Positions 4,344 through 5,554 of a stretch of 5,554 nt of DNA are shown one piece after another. Positions within the stretch are counted from its first letter, which is position 1. The number at the start of each line of letters is the position of its first letter. Source of the DNA: Bacillota bacterium (lineage in GTDB: Bacteria; Bacillota_C; Negativicutes; JAEYSJ01). The translations under genes were made by a program, and so were the position numbers. The notes under the pieces were generated by a model. It had not been told where the DNA came from and did not search any database. It worked only from the letters and a program-made list of their open reading frames with translations. The stretch lies in the NCBI GenBank assembly GCA_023434855.1, contig JAEYSJ010000227.1, positions 1 through 5,554 of the forward strand. Direction: 5' to 3'.

Positions 4344-4904
4344 GTGAAAACATTAATTATTAATGGTTCTCCCAGAAAAAACGGGAATGCAATGACGTTA
4401 GTAAATGAAATGACAAAATATCTTAATGGAGAAGTGCAGATTATTCATACTTACTATGACGATATAAGTCCCTGCCTGGATTGTAGATATTGCTGGAATA
4501 ATTCCGGGTGTTCTATTGACGATGGTATGCAAGAGGTATATAAACTTCTAAATGAAGTTGACAATATAATAGTAGCATCACCTATATATTATTCTGAACT
4601 TACTGGTCAACTTCTAAGCTTTGCCAGCAGGCTACAGCTATTTTACGTTTCAAGATGCATACGCAAAGACAATGAAGCTAATCTCAAAATAAAAAATGGT
4701 GTACTTGTTCTTTCGGCAGGTGGTGATTCAAAAAATTTAGAAGAACGTGCCATTGAAAGCGCAAACATCATTTTTAGGCATATGAATGCACATTTAATCG
4801 GCATTGCTTGCACATTGCATACAAATGATATATCCGCTGAAAAGGACAATGAAGCTTTGAGAAAAGCTCGTGATCTTGCATTACAATTAAACCAATTACA
4901 TTAG
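4344..4904 (+). CDS. Iron-sulfur flavoprotein / NADPH-dependent FMN reductase-like protein, 186 aa
   Basis: From the GTG start the protein begins MKTLIINGSPRKNGNAMTLV: a flavodoxin-like first strand and the GSPRK-x-GN phosphate loop that holds FMN (residues 8-15). ISPCLDCRYCWNNSGCSIDD gives cysteines at 44, 47, 50 and 56, a C-x2-C-x2-C-x5-C cluster. That matches the compact motif (C-x2-C-x2-C-x4-7-C) binding [4Fe-4S] in archaeal and clostridial iron-sulfur flavoproteins (Isf). ASPIYYSELTGQL (78-90) is the second FMN contact (SP-x-Y). LSAGGD (123-128) lies on the next strand. Such proteins pass electrons between ferredoxin or NAD(P)H and acceptors such as oxygen, peroxide or quinones in the cytosol; the acceptor here is unknown. 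It lies 77 bases after LptF with no terminator between, so read-through is possible. In some relatives the cysteines do not hold a cluster, so [4Fe-4S] is likely but not proven. Confidence 0.85.
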   Translation: MKTLIINGSPRKNGNAMTLVNEMTKYLNGEVQIIHTYYDDISPCLDCRYCWNNSGCSIDDGMQEVYKLLNEVDNIIVASPIYYSELTGQLLSFASRLQLFYVSRCIRKDNEANLKIKNGVLVLSAGGDSKNLEERAIESANIIFRHMNAHLIGIACTLHTNDISAEKDNEALRKARDLALQLNQLH

Positions 4905-5041
4905 TATCCGTGTCATGTACTGTAAATTAGCTTATCTTGAATCTTTTACAAAATATTAATATAAACATAATACCTTTTAATAGCAATTCATGGTAGATTA
5001 ATTATTAAAGCTGTGCATGTATAATATTTACGCGCTTTCTA

Positions 5042-5068
5042 TATGCGATTCTTTATAAAAATCGTATA
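5042..5068. repeat. 9-bp dyad upstream of fosX
   Basis: TATGCGATT (5042-5050) pairs with AATCGTATA (5060-5068), with one G-T wobble, around CTTTATAAA. No T-tract follows. It ends 30 bases before the likely -10 of fosX, a usual place for an operator or activator site. It could also be a weak stem at the end of the flavoprotein transcript. Confidence 0.35.
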
Positions 5069-5098
5069 AATATTATGCAATTTATGTCTAGGTGTCTA

Positions 5099-5104
5099 TA
5101 TAAT
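5099..5104 (+). promoter_or_regulatory. Likely -10 box for fosX
   Basis: A perfect TATAAT lies 37 bases before the GTG start. The sequence 17-18 bases upstream (TGCAAT or ATGCAA) matches TTGACA poorly, so the promoter is probably weak or needs an activator. A second TATAAT at 5020-5025 also lacks a good -35. Confidence 0.45.
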
Positions 5105-5125
5105 ACAATTTATTCTTGAAGAATT

Positions 5126-5131
5126 GGAGGT
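5126..5131 (+). promoter_or_regulatory. Ribosome binding site that decides the fosX start
   Basis: GGAGGT lies 10 bases before GTG 5142. An in-frame TTG at 5124 overlaps this site and cannot be the start served by it. The GTG also yields the family's standard N-terminus with the metal-binding histidine at residue 7. Confidence 0.88.
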
Positions 5132-5141
5132 ATTTATTTCA

Positions 5142-5543
5142 GTGATTGAAGGCATAAGTCACTTAACTTTCATTGTCAACGACTTGGAAAAAGCATCAAG
5201 ATTTTTTACATCTATTTTTGATGCCAAAGAGATATATTCAAGCGGCAAAAAAATGTTTTCAATAAATCGGGAAAAGTACTTAATGGTTAACGACTTGTGG
5301 ATTTGCATCTTGGAAGGAGATTCACTTTCCGAACGTACGTATAACCACGTAGCATTCAAAATAAGTGATGAAGAATTTGACGCTTACGAAGCAAAAGTGC
5401 GGGCTCTTAACGTTGAATTTCGACCTCCAAGACCAAGAGTCGAAGGAGAAGGTCGCTCATTATATTTTTATGATTTTGATAATCATCTTTTTGAGCTACA
5501 TACTGCTACGCTTGCAGAAAGATTGGAGCGATATGCTCGCTGA
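5142..5543 (+). CDS. fosX: FosX fosfomycin epoxide hydrolase, 133 aa
   Basis: The enzyme belongs to the vicinal-oxygen-chelate fold and opens the epoxide of fosfomycin with water, using a Mn2+ centre, so the drug can no longer inactivate MurA; it acts in the cytosol as a dimer. From the GTG start the protein is MIEGISHLTFIVNDLEKASR... and is colinear with Listeria FosX. The metal ligands fall at the expected residues: H7 (GISH), H69 (TYNH) and E118 (LFEL). E44 (INRE) matches the general base that sets FosX apart from the thiol-transferring FosA and FosB. Family motifs EIYSSG, LEGDSLSERTYNH, PPRPRVEGEGRS and YFYDFDNHLFELH are all present, and the length equals the family norm. It follows the flavoprotein after a 237-base gap, with a probable promoter of its own. 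It appears intact and functional; no mobile element flanks it directly. Confidence 0.95.
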   Translation: MIEGISHLTFIVNDLEKASRFFTSIFDAKEIYSSGKKMFSINREKYLMVNDLWICILEGDSLSERTYNHVAFKISDEEFDAYEAKVRALNVEFRPPRPRVEGEGRSLYFYDFDNHLFELHTATLAERLERYAR

Positions 5544-5554
5544 AATGTATAAAA

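Noticed and set aside
4643..4849. Minus-strand ORF inside the flavoprotein gene
   Set aside because: Shadow of a well-supported plus-strand gene.
5124..5141. TTG start for FosX six codons upstream
   Set aside because: It overlaps the ribosome binding site and adds residues not found in the family.
5159..5359. Minus-strand ORF inside fosX
   Set aside because: Shadow of a well-supported plus-strand gene.

Overview
The window is about 5.5 kb of AT-rich DNA. It looks like an endospore-forming Firmicute with an outer membrane, i.e. Negativicutes, most likely Sporomusaceae (Pelosinus/Sporomusa-like). Three observations point there: an LptF/LptG-type lipopolysaccharide-export permease in a low-GC genome with strong Shine-Dalgarno sites and sigma-A promoters; two perfect Spo0A boxes (TTGTCGAA), the mark of a spore former; and a FosX-type fosfomycin hydrolase together with an iron-sulfur-flavoprotein-like gene, both common in anaerobic or environmental Firmicutes. 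The genus is inferred, not shown.

Layout. Positions 1-109 are the last 35 codons of an IS3-family transposase. Positions about 123-446 hold no convincing gene but a dense run of hairpins, including a 9-bp GC-rich stem and a C(TTCG)G tetraloop. This looks like the structured end of a mobile element or a non-coding RNA. From about 471 to 1720 there are two units with the same roughly 170-bp header: an intrinsic terminator, a consensus TTGACA-17-TATTAT promoter, and a Spo0A box just downstream of the -10. The first header is followed by a 51-residue single-span membrane protein (TTG start) and a small cysteine-containing protein broken by two +1 frameshifts. The second is followed by a different 44-residue single-span membrane protein and a clean terminator. 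Positions 1967-2350 encode a 127-residue exported protein of unknown function, closed by a terminator whose 3' arm doubles as the -35 of the next promoter.

The rest is a run of plus-strand genes: a P-loop nucleotide kinase-like ATPase (2590-3111), an LptF/LptG permease (3193-4266), an iron-sulfur flavoprotein / NADPH-dependent FMN reductase-like protein (4344-4904) and FosX (5142-5543). No intrinsic terminator is visible between 2590 and 4904, so the first three may share transcripts, but gaps of about 80 bases argue against tight coupling. FosX has a plausible -10 of its own.

How the genes work together: no single pathway is evident. The most coherent theme is the pair of Spo0A-box-controlled small membrane-protein units next to a mobile-element remnant, which looks like a locus growing and decaying by duplication and insertion. 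The downstream genes are ordinary housekeeping or defence functions: envelope biogenesis, redox chemistry and antibiotic resistance.
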